Below, piece by piece: positions 27,934 to 39,026 of a stretch of DNA of 64,000 bases. The stretch comes from an uncultured Anaeromassilibacillus sp. (lineage in GTDB: Bacteria; Bacillota; Clostridia; Oscillospirales; Acutalibacteraceae). Where the stretch lies: positions 1 through 64,000 of the forward strand of contig CAKNKY010000005.1 of NCBI GenBank assembly GCA_930987725.1. Reading direction: 5' to 3'. The position numbers and the translations under genes are program-made. Every line of letters begins with the position of its first letter. Position 1 is the first letter of the stretch. The notes under the pieces were generated by a model. It did not search any database. It was given only the letters and a program-made list of their open reading frames with translations, and was not told the origin of the DNA.

Positions 27934-28073
27934 TGACCCGTGGAGTGCAAGAAATGTTGAGTATTTTCGTTTTACAGCGAAAAAAGAATAGAATTTTGCA
28001 GTTTCTTGTTTTATTCTGTTTTCTGTGAAGAAGTCCCTTCAGGGGCATTCGCTGTGAGAAAGGAGTCTGCCTT

Positions 28074-29144
28074 ATGAAAATGGGCCTGCGATGGTTTGGA
28101 GAGGGATATGACACTGTCTCCCTCGAAAAGATTCGCCAGGTGCCGGGCGTGAGCGGTGTGATCACCACGCTCTATGGCGCCATGCCCGGCGAAGACTGGG
28201 AAAAAGAAGAAATTCTTGCTCTGAAACAGAAGGTGGAGGACGCCGGTCTGGAAATTCTGGGCATTGAAAGCGTCAACGTCCACGACGACATCAAGATCGG
28301 CCTTCCCTCCCGGGATCGGTACATCGAAGCCTACATCCGCACAATCCGCACGCTGGCCGAATGCGGCATTCATCTGATCTGCTACAATTTCATGCCTGTG
28401 TTCGACTGGACCAGGACCGACCTGGCCAAGCCGCGCCGCGACGGTTCCACCGTGCTGGCCTATGATCAGCGGGTGATCGACGCGATGGACCCCGACTGGC
28501 TGTTCGCCTCCATGGAGGAGAATGCCGGGGGCCATGTGCTGCCGGGCTGGGAACCGGAGCGGCTGGCGCACCTGAAAGAGCTGTTTGCCCGATACAGCGA
28601 TGTGGACGAGAAAAAGCTGTGGGAAAATCTGATCTATTTCCTGAAGGCCATCATGCCCACATGCGAAAAATATGAGGTGAAGATGGCCATTCACCCCGAC
28701 GATCCCGGCTGGAGCGTTTTCGGTCTGCCCCGGATCATGACGAGCGGAGAAAATCTGCGGCGCATGACGGAGGCAGTGGACTCCCCCTGCAACGGCGTGA
28801 CGCTGTGCACCGGCTCCCTGGGGACAAACCCGGACGCGGATCTGCCGGGGATCGTCCGCATGCTGAAAGGGAAAATTTTCTTTGCCCATGTGCGCAACAT
28901 GGAGCACACGGCCCCCGGCTGCTTTGAGGAGAGCGCCCACCTCTCCAGCGACGGCTCCTTCGATCTGTTCGCCATCATGAAGGCGCTGTATGAAACCGGG
29001 TTTGACGGCGTCATGCGGCCCGACCACGGCCGCATGATCTGGGGCGAACAGGCCATGCCTGGCTACGGCCTTTATGACCGCGCCCTGGGGAGCCAGTATC
29101 TGCTCGGTCTCTGGGAGGCCATTTCAAAAACCTTTTCACGGTAA
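28074..29144 (+). CDS. uxuA: Mannonate dehydratase
   Basis: UxuA-type sequence (MKMGLRWFGEGYDTVSLEKIRQVPGVSGVITTLYGAMPGEDW; ICYNFMPVFDWTRTDL; MAIHPDDPGWSVFGLPRIM). Confidence 0.92.
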   Translation: MKMGLRWFGEGYDTVSLEKIRQVPGVSGVITTLYGAMPGEDWEKEEILALKQKVEDAGLEILGIESVNVHDDIKIGLPSRDRYIEAYIRTIRTLAECGIHLICYNFMPVFDWTRTDLAKPRRDGSTVLAYDQRVIDAMDPDWLFASMEENAGGHVLPGWEPERLAHLKELFARYSDVDEKKLWENLIYFLKAIMPTCEKYEVKMAIHPDDPGWSVFGLPRIMTSGENLRRMTEAVDSPCNGVTLCTGSLGTNPDADLPGIVRMLKGKIFFAHVRNMEHTAPGCFEESAHLSSDGSFDLFAIMKALYETGFDGVMRPDHGRMIWGEQAMPGYGLYDRALGSQYLLGLWEAISKTFSR

Positions 29145-29159
29145 AGGAGGATTTGTCTC

Positions 29160-30326
29160 ATGCTGAACATTGCTATTGTGGGGACGGGCAACATTGCCCC
29201 GGCCCATGTCGAGGGGCTGCTCACTTTCCCCGATCGCTGCCGGATCGTGGCCCTGTGCGATATTTATCCGGAAAAAGCCAAAGCCATGAAGGAAAAATAT
29301 AATCTTTCCTGCGAGGTGTTCGACGATCACGAGAAAATGCTGGCCTCCGGCCTCCCCATTGATGTGGTGCACGTGTGCACCCCGCCGTACACCCACGCGG
29401 AGATCGCCATCCATGCCATGGACGCCGGAAAGAATGTGCTGGTGGAGAAGCCGATGGCCACCTGCCTGAAGGAATGCGACGCCATGCTGGAAGCCGAGCG
29501 CCGAAACGGCGTCACGATGGGATGCATCGCGCAGAACCGGTTCCGGAATTCCATTTCCAAACTGAAAAAGACGCTGGAGAGCGGAAAAGCCGGAAAGCTG
29601 CGCGTGGTCCATGTGAATTCCCTGTGGTGGCGCGGCCACTGCTACTACGATCTGTGGTGGAGAGGGCTGTGGGAAAAGGAAGGCGGCGGCTGCACGCTGA
29701 ACCACGCCGTGCACCACATCGACATGATCAACTGGTTCCAGGGAGAACTTCCTCAAAAGGTAACTTCGGTTCTCTCCAACGTGATGCACGACAACGCCGA
29801 GGTGGAGGACCTTTCCTTCTCTACCCTGCAATACAGGGACGGCTCCGTGGCACAGGTGACGGCGTCAGTTGTCCACCACGGGGAGGAACAGGGCCTGGTG
29901 CTGCAGTGTGAAAAGGCCAAGCTGGCTGCCCCCTGGAGCTGCTACGCCTCCACCAGCAAGGGCAACGGTTTCCCGGAACGCAACGAATCGCTGGAACAGG
30001 AGCTCACAGCCTTTTACGATGCCATTCCCCCTCTGCGCTGCGAGGGGCACACCGGGGAGATCGACAATTACCTGACTGCACTGGAGCACGGCGAACGCCC
30101 CCTCATTACGGGCGAGGACGGCCGCAGGACCATTGAACTCATCACGGCCATCTATAAATCGGGCGCCCTCAGCGAAACGGTGAGCCTCCCCATCGCGCCG
30201 GAGGATGATTTCTACACCTTTGAGGGCCTGCTCTCGCATGTCCCGCACTTCTATGAGAAAACAGCAAGCGTGGAGAATTTTGCCCCGGACACGATTACCG
30301 TGGGCAATTATGAGGAAAAGAAATAA
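29160..30326 (+). CDS. Gfo/Idh/MocA family oxidoreductase
   Basis: N-terminal Rossmann NIAIVGTGNIAPAHVEGL; NVLVEKPMATCLKE motif. Confidence 0.93.
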   Translation: MLNIAIVGTGNIAPAHVEGLLTFPDRCRIVALCDIYPEKAKAMKEKYNLSCEVFDDHEKMLASGLPIDVVHVCTPPYTHAEIAIHAMDAGKNVLVEKPMATCLKECDAMLEAERRNGVTMGCIAQNRFRNSISKLKKTLESGKAGKLRVVHVNSLWWRGHCYYDLWWRGLWEKEGGGCTLNHAVHHIDMINWFQGELPQKVTSVLSNVMHDNAEVEDLSFSTLQYRDGSVAQVTASVVHHGEEQGLVLQCEKAKLAAPWSCYASTSKGNGFPERNESLEQELTAFYDAIPPLRCEGHTGEIDNYLTALEHGERPLITGEDGRRTIELITAIYKSGALSETVSLPIAPEDDFYTFEGLLSHVPHFYEKTASVENFAPDTITVGNYEEKK

Positions 30327-30339
30327 GGAGGAATGCACG

Positions 30340-31419
30340 ATGGCACAGAAGGACGGCATGACTTACGCAGCCAAGGGAAAGCCGAATCCGGTGGTGAAGC
30401 CGGGAGAGTTTGTCTTTTCGGTGATCGGGTTGGACCACGGCCACATCTACGGCATGTCCAACGGCCTGCTCGACGCGGGCGCAGCCATGAAATGGGTCTA
30501 TGATCCCGACCCGGCAAAGGTGGAAGCGTTCCGCAAACAATATCCGCAGGCCCAGGCGGCCGCATCGGAGGAGCAGGTGCTCTCGGACGCGGAGACGAAG
30601 CTTGTGGCCGGCGCGTGCGTCACGAGCGAGCGCGCAGCCCTCGGCATCCGCGTGATGAAAGCCGGGAAGGATTATTTCACCGACAAAGCGCCCCTCACCA
30701 CGCTTGAGCAGCTCGCCGACGTGAAGAAGACCATTGCGGAGACAGGCCGCAAATACTTTGTGAATTACAGCGAGCGGCTGCAGGTGGAATGCGCCGTCTA
30801 TGCCGGTCAGCTCATCCAGGCCGGGGCCATCGGCCACGTGGTGCAGGTCATCGGCATGGGCCCGCACCGCCTGAGCGCGTCCTCGCGCCCTGCCTGGTTC
30901 TTTGAAAAGGAAAAGTACGGCGGCATCCTGTGCGACATCGGCAGCCATCAGATCGAGCAGTTCCTGTTCTACACCGGCGCCAAAGACGCCAAAATTCTGA
31001 ACGCCAAGATTGCAAACTACAACCACCCCGAATACCCGGAGCTCGACGACTTCGGCGATGCCACGCTTGTGGCGGACAACGGGGCCACGGGCTATTTCCG
31101 CGTGGATTGGTTCACGCCGGACGGCCTCTCCACATGGGGCGACGGCCGCACCTTCATTCTGGGAACGGAAGGCTACATCGAGCTGCGCAAATATGTGGAC
31201 GTTGCCAGAAGCCAGGAGGAAAACAATCTTTACTGGGTGAACAAGGAAGGCGAACACTATGTGAACTGCACCGGCAAAACAGGCTTCCCGTTCTTCGGCC
31301 AGATGATTCTGGACTGCATCAATCGCACGGAGAACGCCATGACGCAGGAGCACACGCTCAAGGCGGCGGAGCTCTGTGTGCGCGCACAGATGCAGGCCGT
31401 GGATCTTGCCAACCGCTGA
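30340..31419 (+). CDS. Gfo/Idh/MocA family oxidoreductase
   Basis: FSVIGLDHGHIYGMSNGLLDAGAAMKWVYDPDPAK; DYFTDKAPLTTLEQL; GGILCDIGSHQIEQFLFYTG; RBS AAGGAGGAA before ATG at 30340. Confidence 0.88.
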   Translation: MAQKDGMTYAAKGKPNPVVKPGEFVFSVIGLDHGHIYGMSNGLLDAGAAMKWVYDPDPAKVEAFRKQYPQAQAAASEEQVLSDAETKLVAGACVTSERAALGIRVMKAGKDYFTDKAPLTTLEQLADVKKTIAETGRKYFVNYSERLQVECAVYAGQLIQAGAIGHVVQVIGMGPHRLSASSRPAWFFEKEKYGGILCDIGSHQIEQFLFYTGAKDAKILNAKIANYNHPEYPELDDFGDATLVADNGATGYFRVDWFTPDGLSTWGDGRTFILGTEGYIELRKYVDVARSQEENNLYWVNKEGEHYVNCTGKTGFPFFGQMILDCINRTENAMTQEHTLKAAELCVRAQMQAVDLANR

Positions 31420-31471
31420 AGCGCGGCGCAAAAAACGGAAGCAGGAAAAGCACTTTCGCAATCCATCCAGC

Positions 31472-31799
31472 TGAAAGGACAACAATGAAGCGGAAAGCAA
31501 CAGGATCATCGAAACCCTGTTGGGGCTTTCCGGCACATCGGATGGGCACATGGAAGAGGCGCTGTCCTCCATTCCGGTCTTCGCCGAACGGAACATGTTC
31601 AGCGAATGGGGCGGCAGAGCAGACTGACGACAGGGAGAAATCGGTTCGTGTGACCATCCGTGTCGCTCCCGAGGTCGAGGAAAGCCTGCAAAGGCAGGCA
31701 AAGGAATTGGGTATGTCTGCGTCTCTGCGTACATCGCCTTGCTTGCGGTGTATCATACGACGATTCGTGCGGTGCAGCGGATTGACATACGGTTAAGTT
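31472..31799 (+). pseudogene. Degraded remnant with a ribbon-helix-helix-like segment, frameshifted
   Basis: One frame gives SVRVTIRVAPEVEESLQRQAKELGMS, then continuity requires a frame change to VSAYIALLAVYHTTIRAVQRIDIRLS*; an upstream fragment NEAESNRIIETLLGLSGTSDGHMEEALSSIPVFAERNMFSEWGGRAD* lies in a third-segment frame. Confidence 0.55.
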
Positions 31800-31858
31800 A
31801 AAAGCCCCGCAGTTCATTTTTTTCGTGCCCGGTTGAGTTGGCATAGTTCCTGAAGCAT

Positions 31859-31900
31859 AAAAATACCCGGTACCCACAACAGAGTGAGTACCGGGTATTT
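31859..31900 (-). terminator. Rho-independent terminator downstream of groL
   Basis: Perfect 13-bp arms AAATACCCGGTAC / GTACCGGGTATTT; T-tract on the minus strand. Confidence 0.8.
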
Positions 31901-31997
31901 ATTACCCTATCATGCGCTTTATTCGTGGCGTAAGTTTAGCGTAAATCCGCTTTTCTCCACGCCGGAACCCAGTCATTTCAAGGAGTTACAGTATTTA

Positions 31998-33641
<1,644 letters not shown>

Positions 33642-33674
33642 TTACATTTGTAATGTAAAGAAACACAAAAATGA

Positions 33675-33986
<312 letters not shown>

Positions 33987-34007
33987 TCAGAGTATTTACA
34001 CTATCAG

Positions 34008-34034
34008 TTAGCACTCTTTGTTCCTGAGTGCTAA
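34008..34034 (-). promoter_or_regulatory. CIRCE element (HrcA operator) of groESL
   Basis: TTAGCACTC-N9-GAGTGCTAA, perfect match to the CIRCE consensus. Confidence 0.98.
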
Positions 34035-34038
34035 GACT

Positions 34039-34067
34039 ATTGTAGCGATTCCCCCTGCAAAAATCAA
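34039..34067 (-). promoter_or_regulatory. SigA-type promoter of groESL
   Basis: Minus strand TTGATT (34067-34062), 17-bp spacer, TACAAT (34044-34039), immediately upstream of CIRCE. Confidence 0.85.
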
Positions 34068-34104
34068 GGGGTTTTTGAAGAAATTTTTTGATTTCATAAT
34101 TTAT

Positions 34105-35016
34105 TTACAAATCGCCCTGCGGCTGCAGAAAGGGAAGCGCGCGCGGCAGGACGGTAAAGGAAACACGGTCTGTTTTCACGCACTCCCCGTCGAACGTGGC
34201 GATCAGCTCCTGCCCGGCGGAAATTTCCATCCTTTTGCCGCGGCGGAAGGTGAGATAAGGCCGGAACGCGGGGTGATCCAGGTGTTCCCCGCGCTTGTAG
34301 GCGCCGAGCATGCGCAGCATCCGCGCCCGGCCGGGAGTGCGGATGAGCACAAAGTCCAGCAGCCCGTCGTCCGGCACGGCGCGCGGCGCGCCGCGGAACC
34401 CGCCGCCGTAATACTGGCCGTTGCCTGCCAGCGCAAAGATAAACCGGCCGGAAAGCGTCTCCTCCCCGTCGATCGCGGCGCGCATCTCCACCCCCATGGG
34501 GCTGAAAAAGCATTTGACAAGTGCGAGCTTGTAGGCCATGGGGCCACTGACGAGCGGCAGCCGCTTGAACTGCACCATGTGGTAGGCCACCGCGGCGTCC
34601 AGGCCGATGGCGCACATGCCGGCCGCAGGGCCGAATTCCGTGCCGATGAGATCCAGCTGCCGCGGCACGGCGCGGAACTGACACGCCGGCGAGAGAAACA
34701 GCTCCCGCCCGCCCAGGCTGCGCACAAGGTCATCCCCGGAGCCGCAGGGGATGAGGCCGAGGGGGACGCCATTCTGCCCCGCGGCCCCGGCAGCGGCTTC
34801 ACGGAAGGTGCCGTCTCCCCCGGCGGCGAACACGCGCACCGGTCCTTCTTCCCGGACCAGGCGGCGCATCAGTTCCTCCGCCTGGCCGGGGTGTTCCGTA
34901 GCCACAATCTCAAACGGTTCCCCCTGCGCCTGCCAATAGGATACAAAAGCAGGCAGGACTGCTTCACGCGGGTCCTGCCTGCCGGCTGCGGGGTTGACAA
35001 TACACACGGTTTTCAC
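34105..35016 (-). CDS. Diacylglycerol/lipid kinase family protein
   Basis: VCIVNPAAGRQD and VFAAGGDGTFREAAAG...GLIPCGSGDDLVRSLG; GTG start with GGAGGG RBS. Confidence 0.92.
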   Translation of the reverse strand: MKTVCIVNPAAGRQDPREAVLPAFVSYWQAQGEPFEIVATEHPGQAEELMRRLVREEGPVRVFAAGGDGTFREAAAGAAGQNGVPLGLIPCGSGDDLVRSLGGRELFLSPACQFRAVPRQLDLIGTEFGPAAGMCAIGLDAAVAYHMVQFKRLPLVSGPMAYKLALVKCFFSPMGVEMRAAIDGEETLSGRFIFALAGNGQYYGGGFRGAPRAVPDDGLLDFVLIRTPGRARMLRMLGAYKRGEHLDHPAFRPYLTFRRGKRMEISAGQELIATFDGECVKTDRVSFTVLPRALPFLQPQGDL

Positions 35017-35045
35017 GTGTCTTCCCTCCTCGCACCGCGCGGCCC

Positions 35046-36176
35046 TCACCCGCGCGGTGTTTTAAAATACTGGTAAACCTGGCATTTCATCATGCCGTTG
35101 TAAAGCTTGCGCCGCTTGTCCGCACGGCGGCCAAAGCACGATTCAAACGTTTCGTCCGGGCTGATGACGGTGTAGTTCCAGCCGGGACGCGCCGGGAACA
35201 CGCGCCCCATTTCACGGTAGATCTCCTCCGCGGCGCGCAGGTCGAGCAATCGCTCGCCGTAGGGCGGATTGCAGACAACACAGCCCCGTTCGGTGCGGGG
35301 CGCAAACGATGCGACAGGCTTCACCTCCGCCCTGACGCGCGCGCCGACGCCGGCCTTTTTCGCGTTCTCCAGCGTGAGCTCCACGGCGGCGGGGTCAATG
35401 TCGGCGCCGTAGGCTTCAAAGGAAGCGGCGCGGTCCACCTGATCCAGCGCACGCTCCCGCTCACGCTGCCAGCACTTGGCATCCACCGCACCCCACTTTT
35501 CCGCGGCAAACCGGCGGCGCAGGCCGGGCGCAATGCGCAGCGCATACAGCGCACCCTCCACGAGAATGGTGCCGGAGCCGCAGAACGGATCATAGAGCGC
35601 GCCGTCGCTGCGAAGGCGCGCCATGTGCACCATGGAAGCGGCCAGCGTTTCCCGGATGGGCGCTTCCACGGCGTTGCCGCGGTACCCGCGCTTGTGCAGG
35701 CCGGGTCCGCTTGTGTCGAGCAGGATGGATACCTGATCCTTCATCAGCAGGAACTGCACCTGGTGAACGGGGCCCGTCTCCTCGAGCCAGGAGAGGTGAT
35801 ACCGGCTGCCGAGCCGCTCAACAATCGCCTTTTTCACGATCGACTGGCAGGCCGGCACGCTGGAAAGCCTGGAGCTCAGGCTTCTGCCCTTCACGGGGAA
35901 CGCGTCCGCCCTGCCGATCCATTCCTCCCACGGAAGGGCGCGTACGCCCTGAAAGAGTTCCTCAAACGTGAGGGCACGGAAGCTGCCGAGCTGGATCTGT
36001 ACACGTTCGCCGTAACGGCACCAGAGATTTGCGCGCGCGAGCAGATCGTCCCCGCCGCGGAACAGCACACGGCCGTTTTGTGGCTGGACGTCGCGCGCCT
36101 CCATGGCGCGGAGCTCGTCTCCCACAAAGCCTTCCACGCCAAGCAGGCAGGGGATGGACATCTGGTATTCTTTCAT
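35046..36176 (-). CDS. THUMP-domain class I SAM RNA methyltransferase (RlmL N-terminal/YpsC-like)
   Basis: DPFCGSGTILVEGALYALRIAPGLRRRFAAEKW and CVVCNPPYGERL motifs. Confidence 0.93.
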   Translation of the reverse strand: MKEYQMSIPCLLGVEGFVGDELRAMEARDVQPQNGRVLFRGGDDLLARANLWCRYGERVQIQLGSFRALTFEELFQGVRALPWEEWIGRADAFPVKGRSLSSRLSSVPACQSIVKKAIVERLGSRYHLSWLEETGPVHQVQFLLMKDQVSILLDTSGPGLHKRGYRGNAVEAPIRETLAASMVHMARLRSDGALYDPFCGSGTILVEGALYALRIAPGLRRRFAAEKWGAVDAKCWQRERERALDQVDRAASFEAYGADIDPAAVELTLENAKKAGVGARVRAEVKPVASFAPRTERGCVVCNPPYGERLLDLRAAEEIYREMGRVFPARPGWNYTVISPDETFESCFGRRADKRRKLYNGMMKCQVYQYFKTPRG

Positions 36177-36196
36177 GAGATACTCCTTTCCGTCCC

Positions 36197-37576
36197 TCAC
36201 AGTGCCCTGGTGGGATCCGGCATGATTTCGCGCTCGCGCAGCAACCGGCCAATCACGAGCAGATAGACGGTGAACGATACGGCCGCGCAGAACACGTCCG
36301 AAACAGGTTCCGCATAAAATGCGCCGGCCGCACCGGCCCAGAGCGGGATCAAAATGGTGAGCATAAAATAGAGCAGCTTGCGCCCCAGGGAGAGCATAAC
36401 AGCCAGCTTCGGCACGCCGAGCGCCGTAAATCCATCCACCACCTCATATTGGAGGGCGAGCGGAATCACGCCGAGCGTGAACACGCGGATGCCCCACACG
36501 GAGAGCGAAACCTGCTCCGGATTCTGGGTGAAGATGTTCACAAACACGCCGCCCGCAAACTGACTGACAAGGAACATCACTGTGGTGAACACAAGGCCCA
36601 CGCTGAACACCCACACATAGGTGCGCTTGATGCGGTCAATCCGCTTGGCGCCGTAATTGAAGCTGAGGATGGGCTGTGTGCCGCCGGTGAGGCCGACAAG
36701 CGGCATCGTGATGATCTGCATGCAGCTCTGCACAATCGTGGCGCAGGTGACATAGGTATCGCCCATTTCCGCCCCGCCGTACCGCTGCAGCACGGTATTG
36801 AGCACGATGAGAAGGATGCTGTCCGTGGCGGTGATGACAAACGGGGAAAGGCCGTAGAGCAGCACGCGGCGCATGACGCGCCAATCGTAACCGCCAAAGG
36901 AGAGGCGCACATGGATTTTCTTTCCCAACAGCACACAGACGACAAACACGAACCCGGCCGCCTGTGAGAGAACGGTTGCGATGGCCGCCCCCTTTACGCC
37001 CATGTTGAGGACAAAAATAAAGACGGGATCCAGCACAATGTTGAGCACTGCGCCAATAAGCACCGTGGCCATCCCCATGCCGGAAAAGCCCTGACAAATG
37101 ATGAACTGATTCAGGCCGACCGATAGAACGGCGAACAGCGACCCGCACACATAGACGGTGAGGTATTCATCCGCATAGGGAAAGGTGGCCTCGCTGGCGC
37201 CGAAGGCCATGAGCATGGGTTCCCGGAACGCCAGCATGATGCCGGTGAGCACCAGAGAAAGGACTGCCAGCATCATGGCGCAGTTGGCAAGGATTTTCTT
37301 TGCGTGCGCCATGTCGCCGGCGCCCATGCTGATCGCCATGAGCGGGCCGCCGCCCACGCCCACAAGCATGGCAAAGGAGGAAATCAGTGTGACAATGGGG
37401 CCGCACACACCCGCTCCGGCCAGCGCGGTATCGCCGATGACGGGGATGTTGCCGATGTACATGCGATCCACAATGCTGTAGAGCACGTTGACAAGCTGTG
37501 CCAGCATGGAGGGAATCGCCAAACGCAGAACAAGACGGCCGATCGGGTCATGTCCCAAATCGTTTGCTCTAGCCAA
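36197..37576 (-). CDS. MATE family efflux transporter
   Basis: DPIGRLVLRLAIPSMLAQLVNVLYSIVDRMYIGNIPVIGDTALAGAGVCGPI. Confidence 0.95.
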   Translation of the reverse strand: MARANDLGHDPIGRLVLRLAIPSMLAQLVNVLYSIVDRMYIGNIPVIGDTALAGAGVCGPIVTLISSFAMLVGVGGGPLMAISMGAGDMAHAKKILANCAMMLAVLSLVLTGIMLAFREPMLMAFGASEATFPYADEYLTVYVCGSLFAVLSVGLNQFIICQGFSGMGMATVLIGAVLNIVLDPVFIFVLNMGVKGAAIATVLSQAAGFVFVVCVLLGKKIHVRLSFGGYDWRVMRRVLLYGLSPFVITATDSILLIVLNTVLQRYGGAEMGDTYVTCATIVQSCMQIITMPLVGLTGGTQPILSFNYGAKRIDRIKRTYVWVFSVGLVFTTVMFLVSQFAGGVFVNIFTQNPEQVSLSVWGIRVFTLGVIPLALQYEVVDGFTALGVPKLAVMLSLGRKLLYFMLTILIPLWAGAAGAFYAEPVSDVFCAAVSFTVYLLVIGRLLREREIMPDPTRAL

Positions 37577-37618
37577 TATTCTTCATCCTTTTTCAGAGTT
37601 TTCAAAGAGGCGGCAGCG

Positions 37619-38041
37619 TTACCGCTTTGCCTGTTCCGCAAGAGCGGAGAGAACGGCGTCGTAATCCGGCGCCGCGCGGCGCAGCGATACGGGACGCCCG
37701 GATTCATTCAAAAAGCAATGCGAGCTCTGCCCGGTGCAGCGCAGTGCGCCTGTCCGGGCATCCTCCACGCGATAGGCGAGCGAGAGCTTCGCACCTGTGT
37801 AGGAAAGCACGGAAACAGTGATGCGTACCGTCTCTCCGAAGCGCGTCATGCCTTTGTATTCACAGGCAACGGAGAGCACCGGGCTGCTCAGGCCGCGGGC
37901 CTCCACCGTCTCAAACGGCATGCCAATCTGCTCCAGAAAATCGACGCGCGCTTCCTCAAACCACCGGATGTAATTGGAATGGTGAATGATGCCCATCCGA
38001 TCCGTTTCGTAATACTGCGCCTTGTGCTCATATGGCTGCAT
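37619..38041 (-). CDS. Acyl-CoA thioesterase (4HBT/YbgC family)
   Basis: YETDRMGIIHHSNYIRWFEEARVDFLEQIG; start MQPYEHKAQ with RBS CAGGAGGAA. Confidence 0.93.
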   Translation of the reverse strand: MQPYEHKAQYYETDRMGIIHHSNYIRWFEEARVDFLEQIGMPFETVEARGLSSPVLSVACEYKGMTRFGETVRITVSVLSYTGAKLSLAYRVEDARTGALRCTGQSSHCFLNESGRPVSLRRAAPDYDAVLSALAEQAKR

Positions 38042-38060
38042 AAAAAATTCCTCCTGACAG

Positions 38061-38090
38061 AAAAAAGGGGAAGGCGCTCTGCCTTCCCCT
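38061..38090 (-). terminator. Rho-independent terminator after nagB
   Basis: Minus strand AGGGGAAGGC AGAGC GCCTTCCCCT TTTTT. Confidence 0.85.
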
Positions 38091-38102
38091 GCCGTGCCCC
38101 AT

Positions 38103-38888
38103 TTATCCCAATCCGGCCGCCTCATTCGGAAAACCGTCTTCAATCATCTCCGGTGCTTTGGCGCGGATCGCTTCCAACGCGTCACGCTCCGCCACAACCG
38201 TCACATTGGGATGCAACTGCAGGATAGAAGCGGGAATCTGCGGCGTGATGGGGCCGAAGAACGAGCGGTAAAGAATCTCCGCCTTATCCTCCCCGCTGGC
38301 CACCAGTAAAATCCGCTTTGCCGCCATGATGGAGCCGAGCCCCATGGTGATGGCATAGCGCGGCACATCCCCCTCGGATGCGAAAAAACGCGCGTTTGCC
38401 TCGATGGTGAGCGGATTGAGCGCCACACGATGCGTGGGGGCAATGAAATAGGTATTCGGTTCATTGAACCCGATGTGGCCCGTGTGGCCAATGCCGAGGA
38501 GCTGAATATCCACACCGCCGAGCGAACGAATCAACTCATCATAGCGGCGGCCTTCTTCCCCCGGATCGGCGGCCATCCCGTTCGGGATATGCGTATGGTC
38601 CGGCCTGATATTGATGTGGCGAAACAGGTTTTCCCGCATGTAATACGCGTAACTCTGGTTGTGCTCCGGCGAAAGGCCGCAGTACTCATCGAGATTCACT
38701 GAGAATGCACCGGAAAAGTCGATCAACCCCTGCCGGTACCATTCCGTCAGGCAGCGGTAGACGCCGAGCGGAGTAGATCCTGTGGCAAGGCCCAGCACGC
38801 TGCCCCTCTTCAAAATGACTTGCGAAGCAAGCAGGGAGGCCGCCTTCCAGCTCATCTGCCCATAATCGGTCACGCCTATGATCCTCAT
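38103..38888 (-). CDS. nagB: Glucosamine-6-phosphate deaminase
   Basis: VLGLATGSTPLGVYRCL, NLDEYCGLSPEHNQSY, LLGIGHTGHIGFNEP. Confidence 0.97.
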   Translation of the reverse strand: MRIIGVTDYGQMSWKAASLLASQVILKRGSVLGLATGSTPLGVYRCLTEWYRQGLIDFSGAFSVNLDEYCGLSPEHNQSYAYYMRENLFRHINIRPDHTHIPNGMAADPGEEGRRYDELIRSLGGVDIQLLGIGHTGHIGFNEPNTYFIAPTHRVALNPLTIEANARFFASEGDVPRYAITMGLGSIMAAKRILLVASGEDKAEILYRSFFGPITPQIPASILQLHPNVTVVAERDALEAIRAKAPEMIEDGFPNEAAGLG

Positions 38889-39026
38889 CACGATCCACTC
38901 CTTTTTACGTCCAGCCCGCGGACCGGCTCAGCAGAGAAACAGGCGGCATGCTGCCACCTTCCCGCTTTTCTCCTGCACCAAACAAAAGCAGTCACCCGCG
39001 AAGGGCAACTGCCGTGTTTTACGCTT

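Noticed and set aside
31901-31997. Possible attachment site or integrase 3' end downstream of groL
   Set aside because: The sequence looks like a conserved noncoding stretch, but no direct repeat or integrase partner is visible in the window, so it is not called as an att site.
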